From contig NZ_QSNT01000002.1 in the NCBI RefSeq assembly GCF_009498525.1, positions 1,364,001 to 1,428,000 on the forward strand: a stretch of 64,000 nucleotides of DNA, read 5' to 3'. Positions 57,592 to 64,000 of the stretch are shown one piece after another. Source of the DNA: Rhizobium sp. ICMP 5592. Its GTDB lineage: Bacteria > Pseudomonadota > Alphaproteobacteria > Rhizobiales > Rhizobiaceae. The notes under the pieces were generated by a model that saw nothing but the letters and a program-made list of their open reading frames with translations, was not told where the DNA came from and did no database searches. The position numbers were made by a program, and so were the translations under genes. Every line of letters begins with the position of its first letter. Positions within the stretch are counted from its first letter, which is position 1.

Positions 57592-57837
57592 ATGGCCGGC
57601 CACAATATTCCCCATTTCCAGAACGACGGCGGTCACCGCGTTATCGAGATCGGCGTGAAGGAATTCATGTGCACCGGCGCCTCGGTCCCCTACGACCATC
57701 CGCATATCTTCATCGATCTGGGTGACGAAAGCGAGAAGGTCTGTTCCTATTGCTCGACACTCTATCGCTACAATCCGTCGCTGAAGGCAGACCAGACCAA
57801 TCCGGCCGGCTGTGTTTTCCACTTCAAGGCTGCCTGA
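57592..57837 (+). CDS. Zinc-finger (zf-CHCC, NDUFS6-like) protein
   Basis: An 81-residue protein with the zf-CHCC pattern: EFMCTGASVPYDHPHIFIDL and KVCSYCSTLYRYN give Cys, His, Cys and Cys zinc ligands. The family is related to the NDUFS6 subunit of complex I; in bacteria it occurs as a free small protein of uncertain role. Start at the ATG at 57592, six bases after GGAG; the frame extends to 57388 but that part has no family match. The 200 bases upstream hold its promoter. Confidence 0.88.
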   Translation: MAGHNIPHFQNDGGHRVIEIGVKEFMCTGASVPYDHPHIFIDLGDESEKVCSYCSTLYRYNPSLKADQTNPAGCVFHFKAA

Positions 57838-57866
57838 TTCTACGAGAGCGGATCGGACATAACTGA

Positions 57867-59030
57867 ATGCCGATCAAGAGCGCCGCGATTATCGGTGCCG
57901 GGATAGCCGGCCTCACGGCAGCGCTGGCGCTGGCAAGGCACGGTATTCGCTCTGAGATTTTCGAACAGGCAGAAGCGCTGACCGAGGTTGGCGCCGGCCT
58001 GCAGATCTCTCCCAACGCCTCCCGCATTCTCGACACGCTCGGTGTGCTCGATGCGCTCCTGCCCGTCTGGCTGGAGCCGAGGGAAGTGCGACTGGTCTCC
58101 GGCTCGTCGCTCCGGTTGATCGCATCCGTTCCCTGTGGCAGCTTCGCCAAACAGCGATGGGGTTCGCCCTATGGTGCTGTGCATCGCGCCACGCTGCAAA
58201 AGGCGCTGCTCGATGCCGTGACCGCCAATCCGCTCTGCGCGCTGCATCTCGGTCGGCAAATCGACGCAACGAACCGGCAGGCGCTGGATGCGGCCATCGG
58301 CGATAAAGCGGATCTGATCATCGGCGCCGATGGCGTCTGGTCGAAGGTGCGGGCGCTGGTGCCCGGCGGCCCCTCGCCGCTCTTCTCCGGCAACATCGCC
58401 TGGCGCTTCACCATCCCCGAGGCGCTGGCTCCCTCGATCTTCGACAGAGCAAGCGTTACCGCGTTTCTCGGTGCTTCGGCGCATCTGGTCTGCTATCCGA
58501 TCCGGGAGAAATCCGCCTTCAATATCGTCGCAAACACGCCTGGAAGCAGCGCGAGCCATGACTGGAATGCCACCAGCACCAAAGCACAGCGTGATCATCT
58601 GCTACAGCGCTTCTCTGGCTGGAATACGGCGATCACAAGGATGCTGGAACAGCAGGCGCAGGCAAGCTTCTGGCCGCTCTACGAAGCCAGCGTCGGGTGC
58701 TGGCACAATGGCAAGGATGCCGTCCTGATCGGCGATGCCGCGCATGCGATGATGCCTTTTGCGGCTCAGGGCGCGGCGATGGCGATCGAGGATGCCTTCG
58801 AGCTTGCCGGCACGGTCGCTTCACGCCCTCTTGGCGAAGCGCTCGATCTCTTTGAAAGGCATCGGGCGCCCCGCATCGCGCGCCTGCGCCAGCGCGCCGC
58901 CTTCAATCAATTTGCCTATCACGCCCGCGGCCCCGTGCGGCTGGCGCGCGATCTGGTTCTCTCCATGCGTCCGCCGCAAAGCCTCGCGGCGGACATGGAC
59001 TGGATCTACGGCTACCGCGCCATCGGTTGA
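57867..59030 (+). CDS. FAD-dependent monooxygenase (salicylate hydroxylase-like)
   Basis: A 387-residue group A flavoprotein monooxygenase. Motifs: N-terminal AAIIGAGIAGLTAALALARHG (in part; GxGxxG), the NADPH/FAD DG motif IIGADGVWSKVR, and the GD motif VLIGDAAHAMMPFAAQGAAM. It fits the salicylate/6-hydroxynicotinate hydroxylase-like group, but no aromatic-degradation genes are nearby, so the substrate is open. It is 29 bases after the zinc-finger gene on the same strand and converges on metC with stop codons adjacent (59030/59031). Confidence 0.87.
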   Translation: MPIKSAAIIGAGIAGLTAALALARHGIRSEIFEQAEALTEVGAGLQISPNASRILDTLGVLDALLPVWLEPREVRLVSGSSLRLIASVPCGSFAKQRWGSPYGAVHRATLQKALLDAVTANPLCALHLGRQIDATNRQALDAAIGDKADLIIGADGVWSKVRALVPGGPSPLFSGNIAWRFTIPEALAPSIFDRASVTAFLGASAHLVCYPIREKSAFNIVANTPGSSASHDWNATSTKAQRDHLLQRFSGWNTAITRMLEQQAQASFWPLYEASVGCWHNGKDAVLIGDAAHAMMPFAAQGAAMAIEDAFELAGTVASRPLGEALDLFERHRAPRIARLRQRAAFNQFAYHARGPVRLARDLVLSMRPPQSLAADMDWIYGYRAIG

Positions 59031-60221
59031 TCAGACCTCTTTCGCTGCGGCAAAACCCTTTTCGATATCGGCCTTGATATCGGTGACGTCCTCAAGCCCG
59101 ATCTGCAGGCGTAGCACCGGGCCTTCCGTCGGCGCCTTGGTGATGCGCCGGTCGTTGAGCTTGACGTGCAATGCCAGGCTTTCGAAGCCGCCCCAGGAAT
59201 AGCCGAGACCGAAAATCCGGAGCGCATCGAGAAAGGCCTGTGCCTTGGCCTTGAATTTCTCCGGGCTGTCGACAGCCAGTACAAAGGAGAAGATGCCGCT
59301 CGATCCCTTGAAATCCCGTTTCCAAAGCGCATGGCTCGGGAAGCTCGGCAAGGCTGGATGCAGGACGCGCGCGACCTCCTCCCGGCCCTCGAGCCATTGC
59401 GCGATGGCAAGCGCGCTTTCCTGATGCCGCTCCAGCCGCACACCCATGGTGCGCAGGCCTCTCAGCACCTGATAGGCATCATCCGGCGTACCGCAGATGC
59501 CGAGCTGGCCGTGGGCGTCCAGCAATTTCTGCCAATGCGCCGCATTGGCGGAGACGGTACCCATCAGAACGTCGGAGTGGCCGGCCGGATATTTCGTCGC
59601 GGCATGGATCGAGATGTCCACGCCATGATCGAGCGGTTTGAAATAAAGCGGCGTCGCCCAGGTATTGTCCATGGTGACGACGCAGCCGTGCCTGTGAGCA
59701 GCGGTCGATATTGCGGGAATATCCTGCATTTCGAAGGTGTTGGAGCCAGGCGCTTCAGTGTGTACCAATCTGGTATTGGGCCTGATCACCTGCTCGATGC
59801 CGGCGCCGATCAACGGATCGTAATACTCGACCTCGACGCCGAGACGCTTCAGCATGGTGTCGCAGAAGAAGCGCGTCGGCCCGTAGACCGAATCAACGAC
59901 CAACGCGTGATCGCCGGCGGATAAAAAGGCCAGGAACGGCACGGTGACCGCGGCGAGCCCCGACGGCACGAGAACCGTGCCTGCCGATCCCTCCAGCGCA
60001 TCGATCGCCTCGCAAAGCGCATCCGTCGTCGGCGTGCCGCGCGTGCCGTAGGTATATTTCTGGTCGTGCGTCTCCATCGTCCGCGCATCGCGGAACAGCA
60101 CCGTGGACGCATGAACGACCGGTGGATTGACGAAGCCATGATAGTCGGAGGGCGAATAGCCGATATGGGCCAAACGCGTGTTGATGCCGGCGTTTTGCAG
60201 CGGTGTGTCTTTGTCTTTCAT
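59031..60221 (-). CDS. metC: Cystathionine beta-lyase
   Basis: A 396-residue PLP enzyme of the Cys/Met metabolism family. Visible: YGTRGTPTTDALCEAIDALEG, VDSVYGPTRFFCDTML, VVTMDNTWATPLYFKPLDHG and the PLP-lysine region IHAATKYPAGHSDVLMG. It converts cystathionine to homocysteine in methionine synthesis. The sequence matches the MetC rather than MetB/MetZ branch by the SVYGPTR segment. Start at the ATG at 60221; the ribosome-binding site is poor. Placed divergently from aapJ, as known in Rhizobium leguminosarum. Confidence 0.9.
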   Translation of the reverse strand: MKDKDTPLQNAGINTRLAHIGYSPSDYHGFVNPPVVHASTVLFRDARTMETHDQKYTYGTRGTPTTDALCEAIDALEGSAGTVLVPSGLAAVTVPFLAFLSAGDHALVVDSVYGPTRFFCDTMLKRLGVEVEYYDPLIGAGIEQVIRPNTRLVHTEAPGSNTFEMQDIPAISTAAHRHGCVVTMDNTWATPLYFKPLDHGVDISIHAATKYPAGHSDVLMGTVSANAAHWQKLLDAHGQLGICGTPDDAYQVLRGLRTMGVRLERHQESALAIAQWLEGREEVARVLHPALPSFPSHALWKRDFKGSSGIFSFVLAVDSPEKFKAKAQAFLDALRIFGLGYSWGGFESLALHVKLNDRRITKAPTEGPVLRLQIGLEDVTDIKADIEKGFAAAKEV

Positions 60222-60592
60222 GCTTGGATATGCCTTTGGCGCTGTGGGATTTCGATTTGTGGCGGCCAAGTCTGGCGGGGTCAACCCCGAATGGTTCAGC
60301 AGTTCCTACTATTACCACCTACAGAAATACTAAAACGACAGAATTTTACGCCGTTTTCGTGCATTTTTTGACAAAACGCTGCCTAAACTGGAGCCAATTG
60401 CCCATTTTAACGCCGATCCGAGCAAAAATGCCGGAATATTCCTCAATAATTCGGGCAATGTCTTGACCCGAAATGCATTTACGAATGAGATAGGACCACT
60501 CGCACCGGGAGAGTGAGGAACACGGTTCTCCGAGAACCTGCTTCGGGAGCGATACATTTTAACTATAAAACAAGAGACAAAGGTTGGGAAAG
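60222..60592. other. 371-base divergent region metC / aapJ
   Basis: AT-rich in its middle. A -35-like TTGACC at 60463-60468 with TGAGAT 17 bases later is a possible aapJ promoter. The aapJ leader contains a small hairpin GGTTCT-CCG-AGAACC (60524-60538). I see no SAM-riboswitch-like fold upstream of metC and no additional gene. Confidence 0.5.
60524..60538 (+). promoter_or_regulatory. Leader hairpin upstream of aapJ
   Basis: A perfect 6-bp stem GGTTCT/AGAACC with loop CCG, 55 bases upstream of the aapJ start. No T-run follows. It may be an operator half-site pair or a 5'-UTR structure. Confidence 0.35.
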
Positions 60593-61618
60593 ATGAAAAA
60601 GATTGCTCTGTCCGCATTCCTCGGAGCGGCGGCATTGGCTTACGGCGTTTCTGGCGCGTCGGCATCGACGCTGAGCGATGTGAAGGCCAAGGGCTTCATC
60701 CAATGCGGCGTGAACTCGGCCCTTCTTGGCTTTTCGCAGCCGGACGCATCGGGTAACTATGCAGGTTTTGACGTCGACTTGTGCAAGGCCGTTGCCGCTG
60801 CCGTCTTCGGAGACGTGACCAAGGTCAAGTACACTCCCCTCAGCTCAAAGGATCGCTTCACCGCTCTTCAGTCCGGCGAAATCGACCTCTTGTCGCGCAA
60901 CACGACCTGGACCATCAGCCGCGATACGGCGCTTGGCCTCAACTTCCGCCCGGTCACCTATTATGACGGCCAGGGCTTCATGGTCCGCAAGGAACTGAAC
61001 GTGAAGTCGGCGCTCGAACTGTCCGGCGCAGCCGTCTGCGTACAGTCCGGCACCACGACGGAACTCAACCTCGCCGACTACTTCAAGTCCAATAACCTGC
61101 AGTACAATCCGGTGGTCTTCGACAAGCTCGAAGAAGTCAACGCTGCCTATGATTCCGGTCGTTGCGACGTCTATACGACCGACCAGTCCGGCCTCTATTC
61201 GTTACGTCTGACGTTGAAGAACCCCGACGATAACGTCGTTCTGCCTGAGATCATCTCCAAGGAGCCGCTCGGCCCGGCCGTTCGCCAGGGCGACGACCAG
61301 TGGTTCGATATCGTCAGCTGGTCCGCCTATGCTCTGATCAATGCCGAAGAATTCGGCATCACGCAGAAGAACGTCGACGAGATGAAGAACTCGCCGAACC
61401 CGGACATCAAGCGCTTCCTCGGCGGCGAACAGGGCTCGACGCTGGGCACCGATCTCGGCCTGACCAACGACTGGGCCTACAACATCATCAAGGGCGTCGG
61501 CAATTACGGCGAAGTCTTTGACCGCAACATCGGCGCCGGCAGCCCGCTGAAGATCGCCCGCGGCCTCAACGCGCTGTGGAACAAGGGCGGCATCCAGTAC
61601 GCACCTCCGGTCCGCTAA
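60593..61618 (+). CDS. aapJ: General L-amino acid ABC transporter, periplasmic binding protein
   Basis: A 341-residue periplasmic solute-binding protein. Signal peptide residues 1-25 (IALSAFLGAAALAYGVSGASA, cut after SASA region), then a family 3 binding-protein fold: FIQCGVNSALLGFSQPD, YAGFDVDLCKAVAAAVFGD, DLLSRNTTWTISRDTALGLN, and SGTTTELNLADYF. It matches AapJ, which binds a broad range of L-amino acids. Start at the ATG at 60593 after TTGGGAAAG; an upstream TTG at 60584 is less likely. First gene of aapJQM(P); a terminator-like hairpin follows. Confidence 0.94.
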   Translation: MKKIALSAFLGAAALAYGVSGASASTLSDVKAKGFIQCGVNSALLGFSQPDASGNYAGFDVDLCKAVAAAVFGDVTKVKYTPLSSKDRFTALQSGEIDLLSRNTTWTISRDTALGLNFRPVTYYDGQGFMVRKELNVKSALELSGAAVCVQSGTTTELNLADYFKSNNLQYNPVVFDKLEEVNAAYDSGRCDVYTTDQSGLYSLRLTLKNPDDNVVLPEIISKEPLGPAVRQGDDQWFDIVSWSAYALINAEEFGITQKNVDEMKNSPNPDIKRFLGGEQGSTLGTDLGLTNDWAYNIIKGVGNYGEVFDRNIGAGSPLKIARGLNALWNKGGIQYAPPVR

Positions 61619-61638
61619 GCCTCGACCTCATGATTTCC

Positions 61639-61666
61639 GAGAAAGGCGGCCTCCGCCTTTCTCTTT
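61639..61666 (+). terminator. Hairpin with short T-run between aapJ and aapQ
   Basis: A perfect 11-bp stem GAGAAAGGCGG/CCGCCTTTCTC with loop CCT, followed by TTT. It starts 20 bases past the aapJ stop codon. It probably lowers expression of the permease genes relative to the binding protein. Confidence 0.8.
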
Positions 61667-61710
61667 AAGAAAACAAGCCCGAAACGGGCGTACTGGGGAA
61701 AAAATTCCGC

Positions 61711-62901
61711 ATGGCAATTGCTACAAATTCGCCTGAAGGCGAGCGCTCATCCGCATCAGCTATAAACAACCCCAAGGTCAGGGGGGTGTTCTATCAGGTT
61801 CTTACCCTTGTCATTCTGTTGGCGCTTGGCTGGTTCATCGTCCACAATACAATTGCAAATCTGCGCGCAACGAACCAGCCTTTCGGCTTCAGCTTCCTCT
61901 TTGGACGCGCGGGGTTCAATCTCGGGCAAGCGCTGCTTCCCTTTTCAAGTGATTCGACCAATTCCAATGCGCTCCTTGTCGGCCTGCTGAATACGATCCT
62001 CATATCGGTGAGCGGCATCATCGCCGCGACGATCATCGGGTTCCTGGTCGGTATCGGACGGCTTTCGCACAATTGGCTGATTGCCAAGCTTTGCCAGGCC
62101 TATGTCGAGCTTTTCCGCAACATTCCGCCGCTGCTGGTCATCTTCTTCTGGTATAGCGGCGTGCTGGTCTTGCTGCCGCAAGCGCGCGACGCGCTGCACC
62201 TGCCGTTCTCTACCTATCTCAGCAATCGCGGCCTCGCCTCTCCGAGCCCGATTTTCGGCGCCGGGATGTGGGCCGTCGGCCTTGCTCTCATCGTTGCCAT
62301 TGTGGCTGTATTTTTCCTGTCGCGATGGGCTCACAAGCGTCAGGCCGCAACCGGCCAGCAGTTCCACACCATCTGGGTGTCTATCGCCCTGCTCGTTGGC
62401 TTGCCGCTTCTGACCTTCTTCGCCTCCGGCATGCCGCTTTCCTTCGATTACCCCGTTGCCGGAAAGTTCAACCTGACGGGTGGCTTCGTCATCGGACCGG
62501 AATTCATCTCCCTGTTCCTGGCGCTTTCCTTCTACACGGCGTCCTTTATCGCCGAGATCGTCCGCGGCGGCATTCGCGGCGTGGCCAAGGGACAATCGGA
62601 GGCCGCCAGTGCGCTCGGCCTTCGCGCCTCCGCCATCACGCGGCTTGTCGTCATTCCGCAGGCGCTGCGCATCATCATTCCGCCACTGACCAGCCAATAT
62701 CTCAACCTGACGAAGAATTCGTCGCTTGCGATCGCCATCGGCTACGCCGATCTCGTGGCCGTGGGCGGTGTCATTCTCAACCAGTCCGGCCGTGCCATCG
62801 AGGTCGTCATCATCTGGATGATCGTCTACCTCACGCTCAGCATCGTGACCTCGCTGTTCATGAACTGGTTCAATGCCAAGATGGCCCTGGTGGAGAGATA
62901 A
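61711..62901 (+). CDS. aapQ: General L-amino acid ABC transporter permease AapQ
   Basis: A 396-residue inner membrane permease. It has several membrane segments, including [19 protein letters not shown], and the HisM-type permease pattern: [20 protein letters not shown], then the ATPase-contacting EAA loop region [23 protein letters not shown] (in part). The long insertion between the first and second halves is typical of AapQ/BztB. GGGGAAAAAATTCCGC precedes the ATG. It is followed directly by aapM (stop TAA 62899-62901, next ATG at 62903). Confidence 0.94.
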   Translation: MAIATNSPEGERSSASAINNPKVRGVFYQVLTLVILLALGWFIVHNTIANLRATNQPFGFSFLFGRAGFNLGQALLPFSSDSTNSNALLVGLLNTILISVSGIIAATIIGFLVGIGRLSHNWLIAKLCQAYVELFRNIPPLLVIFFWYSGVLVLLPQARDALHLPFSTYLSNRGLASPSPIFGAGMWAVGLALIVAIVAVFFLSRWAHKRQAATGQQFHTIWVSIALLVGLPLLTFFASGMPLSFDYPVAGKFNLTGGFVIGPEFISLFLALSFYTASFIAEIVRGGIRGVAKGQSEAASALGLRASAITRLVVIPQALRIIIPPLTSQYLNLTKNSSLAIAIGYADLVAVGGVILNQSGRAIEVVIIWMIVYLTLSIVTSLFMNWFNAKMALVER

Positions 62902-62902
62902 G

Positions 62903-64000
62903 ATGTCCGACGCAAACCAAGGCTTCGTAAGCAAAACCATTCTTCCGCCGTTGCCGGCTCCCGCAAATGAAAAGGGCGTCGCACACTGGATCAGAAAGAA
63001 TCTGTTGGCAACGCCGAAGGACGTGGTGCTGACCGTCATCGCCATCACCTTCCTCGCCTGGGCCATTCCGCATATCGTCAACTGGCTGTTCATCGAGGCC
63101 GCCTGGAGCGGCACCGACCGCACCTTCTGCGCGACGGCGGTACAGGGCGGCATCCAGCCCGACGGCTGGAGCGGCGCATGCTGGGCTTTCGTCCGCGCCA
63201 AGTTCAGCATCTTCATGTTCGGCCTCTATCCGCCGGAGCAACGCTGGCGGCCGATCCTCGTTGCCATTCTCACCGTTCTTATTGTTGGGCCGTTGCTGAT
63301 ACCCTCCTTTCCCAGGAAAGGGCTGAATGCGCTCCTCGCCTTCATCGTGCTCCCGATCGTATCGTTCTTCCTGCTTCTTGGCGGGTTCGGCCTTGAGGTC
63401 GTGGAAACGACGCGTTGGGGCGGCCTGATGGTGACGCTGATACTCTCGTTCGTCGCGATCGGGGTATCCATTCCGTTCGGCATTATCCTGGCGCTTGGTC
63501 GCCGTTCGAAAATGCCCGTCATCCGCATGCTGTGCGTCCTCTTCATCGAGGTCATTCGCGGCATTCCGTTGATTACGGTGCTGTTCATGGCCAGCGTCAT
63601 GCTGCCGCTCTTCCTGCCGCAGGGCTGGACGATGGACAAACTGCTGCGCGCGATGGTCGGTGTCTCGCTGTTTACGTCGGCCTATATGGCGGAAGTCATT
63701 CGCGGTGGCCTGCAGGCAGTGCCGAAGGGTCAGTTCGAAGGCGCCGATTCGCTCGGCCTCGGCTATTGGCAGAAGATGCGGCTCATCGTGCTGCCGCAGG
63801 CGATCAAGCTGGTCATCCCCGGCATCGTCAACACCTTCATCGGCATGTTCAAGGACACCTCGCTGGTGTCGATCATCAACATGTTCGATCTGCTCGGCAT
63901 CGTCCGCCAGAATTTCGCCGACGGGAACTGGGCAAGTGCGGTCACCCCGATCACGGGCCTCGTCTTCGCCGGCTTCATATTCTGGCTTTTCTGCTTTGCC
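62903..64000 (+). CDS. aapM: General L-amino acid ABC transporter permease AapM (3' end beyond window)
   Basis: An open frame from the ATG at 62903 runs to the end of the window without a stop (366 codons). It begins [20 protein letters not shown], contains early membrane segments ([18 protein letters not shown]), and the typical permease regions [20 protein letters not shown] and, late, the EAA-type [20 protein letters not shown]. AapM is normally around 380-385 residues, so only a few residues are missing. GGAGAGATAAG precedes the ATG. The ATPase gene aapP is expected next, outside the window. Confidence 0.93.
   Translation, partial: MSDANQGFVSKTILPPLPAPANEKGVAHWIRKNLLATPKDVVLTVIAITFLAWAIPHIVNWLFIEAAWSGTDRTFCATAVQGGIQPDGWSGACWAFVRAKFSIFMFGLYPPEQRWRPILVAILTVLIVGPLLIPSFPRKGLNALLAFIVLPIVSFFLLLGGFGLEVVETTRWGGLMVTLILSFVAIGVSIPFGIILALGRRSKMPVIRMLCVLFIEVIRGIPLITVLFMASVMLPLFLPQGWTMDKLLRAMVGVSLFTSAYMAEVIRGGLQAVPKGQFEGADSLGLGYWQKMRLIVLPQAIKLVIPGIVNTFIGMFKDTSLVSIINMFDLLGIVRQNFADGNWASAVTPITGLVFAGFIFWLFCFA

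Noticed and set aside
60222..60320. SAM-II type riboswitch upstream of metC
   Set aside because: No segment matched the SAM-II core pattern as I remember it, and metC is not a usual SAM-II target.

Overview
The window reads as ordinary chromosomal core sequence of a Rhizobium-type alphaproteobacterium (Rhizobiaceae). The support is the gene order and family types: nifR3/dusB-ntrB-ntrC-ntrY-ntrX followed by dat-hfq-hflX, a fused ispDF gene, a pyruvate dehydrogenase E1-beta with its own lipoyl domain, ClpS/ClpA next to a phasin, metC divergent from an aapJQM amino-acid transporter, an alphaproteobacterial-type SOS box before lexA, and short palindromic intergenic repeats of the RIME type. No prophage, insertion sequence, integrase, CRISPR array, rRNA or tRNA was seen.

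Layout. 1-3.7 kb: 5' end of a siroheme synthase gene, a deaminase, mazG, and convergent hfq-hflX. 3.8-12.3 kb: D-amino acid aminotransferase and the nitrogen-regulation cluster dusB-ntrB-ntrC-ntrY-ntrX, all on the minus strand. 12.4-14.2 kb: ispDF and a CinA-type amidase on the plus strand. 14.2-27.5 kb: a long minus-strand housekeeping block in the order VOC protein, kdsA, eno, ftsB-like, pdhA, pdhB, pdhC, SGNH esterase, lpdA, two small membrane proteins, lipA, two tandem P-loop kinase-like genes and a COQ10/RatA-type protein. It supplies pyruvate dehydrogenase, lipoate synthesis, enolase and KDO synthesis. 27.8-31.0 kb: lexA and a convergent comEC. 31.3-32.6 kb: gltA. 32.6-46.5 kb: the conserved translation and envelope cluster rpsB-tsf-pyrH-frr-uppS-cdsA-rseP-bamA-lpxD-fabZ-lpxA-lpxI-lpxB, all on the minus strand. 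46.6-50.5 kb: eipB, then a plus-strand run of ridA, a glycerophosphodiesterase, a FemAB/GNAT-like protein and a HIT protein. 50.6-60.2 kb: clpA, clpS, phasin, DUF3126, cysE, enoyl-CoA hydratase, a hydrolase, a small zinc-finger protein, an FAD monooxygenase and metC. 60.6-64 kb: aapJ, aapQ and an aapM gene cut by the window end.

Many genes are translationally coupled by 4-nt or longer overlaps (dusB/ntrB/ntrC, ntrY/ntrX, uppS/cdsA, lpxD/fabZ/lpxA, lpxI/lpxB, VOC/kdsA, ispDF/cinA, phosphodiesterase/GNAT), which suggests long operons. Perfect hairpins with T-tracts mark transcript ends after lipA, eno, gltA/lpxB, the HIT gene/clpA, the phasin gene and the DUF3126 gene, and one lies inside the aap operon after aapJ.

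The most unusual items are: an RseP-type membrane protease with three PDZ modules arranged as exact 90-residue tandem repeats; a perfect 12-bp inverted repeat over the phasin promoter whose arms fit the PhaR motif as I remember it; tandem P-loop kinase-like paralogues that both start with GTG; an open, protein-like stretch upstream of the assigned hflX start; and lpxB codons that form part of a bidirectional terminator. I found no convincing new multi-gene system. All domain and family calls are from reading the translated sequence and from memory of the families; no database search was run.
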